14,788 nt of DNA. Origin: Bacillota bacterium (lineage in GTDB: Bacteria; Bacillota; Clostridia; Oscillospirales; Ruminococcaceae). A model generated the notes under the pieces. The model searched no databases, was not told the DNA's origin, and saw nothing but the letters and a program-made list of their open reading frames with translations. Both the position numbers and the translations under genes were made by a program. The stretch is taken from the NCBI GenBank assembly GCA_023413185.1, contig JAEZQD010000115.1, positions 1-14,788 on the forward strand. The letters run 5' to 3'. Shown in pieces: positions 14,221-14,788 of the stretch (positions are counted from its first letter, which is position 1; each line of letters opens with the position of its first letter).

Positions 14221-14788
14221 GTGCATAGTAGTACAGGCAGGATTAAAGCAATCCATGACCGGCTGGTGAACAAACAGCTGTCGGCAACAGAGCTTGCGCG
14301 GCAGTATATCGACGCAATCGAACAGTATAACAAAACCCTCAATGCCTATGTAAATGTCACGGCGGACACAGCGCTCGCCGCGGCACAGCGCGTGGATGAA
14401 CGGATTGCAAAGGGCGAACACATCGGCATGCTCGAGGGCATCCCCATGACGCTTAAGGACAACATCTCCACCGACGGCATCGAGACCACCTGCTGCTCGA
14501 ATATATTAAAGGGCTATGTGCCCATCTATGACGCGACGGTGTGGAAGACGCTCAAGGATCAAAACGCCGTACTGCTCGGCAAGTCCAACATGGACGAGTT
14601 TGCGATGGGCTCCTCCTGCGAGACCTCCTGCTTTGGCGGCGCGAACAACCCCCACAACACAGCACATGTCGCGGGCGGCAGCTCGGGCGGCGTTGCATCC
14701 GCCGTGGGCGGCGGGCTTGCCGTGTACGGTCTTGGGTCGGATACAGGCGGCTCCATCCGTCAGCCCGCAAGCTTCTGTGGCTTGGTTG
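14221..14788 (+). CDS. gatA: Asp/Glu-tRNA amidotransferase subunit A, 3' end outside window
   Basis: This is the amidase subunit that releases ammonia from glutamine and passes it to GatB, which converts misacylated Asp-tRNA-Asn or Glu-tRNA-Gln to the amide form. The first 189 residues are visible. They carry the amidase-signature catalytic triad: Lys79 in MTLKDN, the cis-Ser154 in GGSSGG and the nucleophile Ser178 in SDTGGSIRQPASFCG. GKSNMDEFAMGSS is also typical. I start it at the GTG at 14221, behind GAGGGGG (14206-14212), because this places the triad at 79/154/178, the same numbers as in S. aureus GatA. The gene runs off the right edge; gatB would be expected next. Confidence 0.96.
   Translation, partial: MHSSTGRIKAIHDRLVNKQLSATELARQYIDAIEQYNKTLNAYVNVTADTALAAAQRVDERIAKGEHIGMLEGIPMTLKDNISTDGIETTCCSNILKGYVPIYDATVWKTLKDQNAVLLGKSNMDEFAMGSSCETSCFGGANNPHNTAHVAGGSSGGVASAVGGGLAVYGLGSDTGGSIRQPASFCGLV

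Noticed and set aside
1..14788. Mobile elements, CRISPR arrays, toxin-antitoxin or anti-phage systems
   Set aside because: No transposase, integrase, regularly spaced direct DNA repeats or recognisable defence genes were found. The only regular repeat is the 29-residue protein repeat in the CheX-like gene.

Overview
The window reads as an ordinary chromosomal segment of an anaerobic Firmicute of class Clostridia, perhaps an Oscillospiraceae/Ruminococcaceae relative. This rests on a clostridial-looking L7/L12, the clostridial form of galactokinase (GRTEIGGNHTDH), an aspS-gatC-gatA cluster, strong AGGAGG ribosome binding sites, TTGACA/TATAAT promoters and a moderate GC content judged by eye. 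The taxonomic placement is inference. There is no insertion sequence, phage gene, CRISPR array, rRNA or recognisable tRNA.

Layout, left to right. (1) The 3' part of rplL (ribosomal L7/L12), running in from the left edge, is closed by two stem-loops. (2) A minus-strand efflux pair follows: a TetR-family repressor, then an overlapping 12-TM MFS exporter, behind a promoter that carries a 29-bp palindromic operator at its start site. (3) A divergent PhzF-family gene has its own promoter. (4) The Leloir galactose pathway follows as galK-galT-galE, with an extra promoter before galE and a terminator after it. (5) Next comes a membrane-anchored GGDEF-EAL protein whose cyclase motif is degenerate and whose EAL domain keeps the residues expected of a c-di-GMP phosphodiesterase. 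(6) A solitary lipoprotein of the branched-chain amino-acid binding family lies downstream of a perfect 22-bp palindrome. (7) A convergent minus-strand pair encodes a CheY-like single-domain receiver and a 300-residue protein with four exact 29-residue-period MshEN-like repeats fused to a CheX/CheC-like phosphatase domain. (8) A 490-bp intergenic region holds a strong promoter, an intrinsic terminator placed almost directly after it, and a hairpin-rich stretch. (9) aspS-gatC-gatA (gatA cut by the right edge) follows. It supplies Asp-tRNA and, by inference, Asn-tRNA (and possibly Gln-tRNA) through transamidation.

Most of the window is housekeeping or common accessory metabolism. The part most worth attention is 7.3-11.7 kb, where a c-di-GMP phosphodiesterase, an orphan ligand-binding lipoprotein, a receiver and a putative c-di-GMP-sensing phosphatase sit side by side. 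I recognise the individual families but do not know this arrangement as a described system. A working link between them is inference. The second item is the promoter-plus-immediate-terminator and structured leader upstream of aspS.
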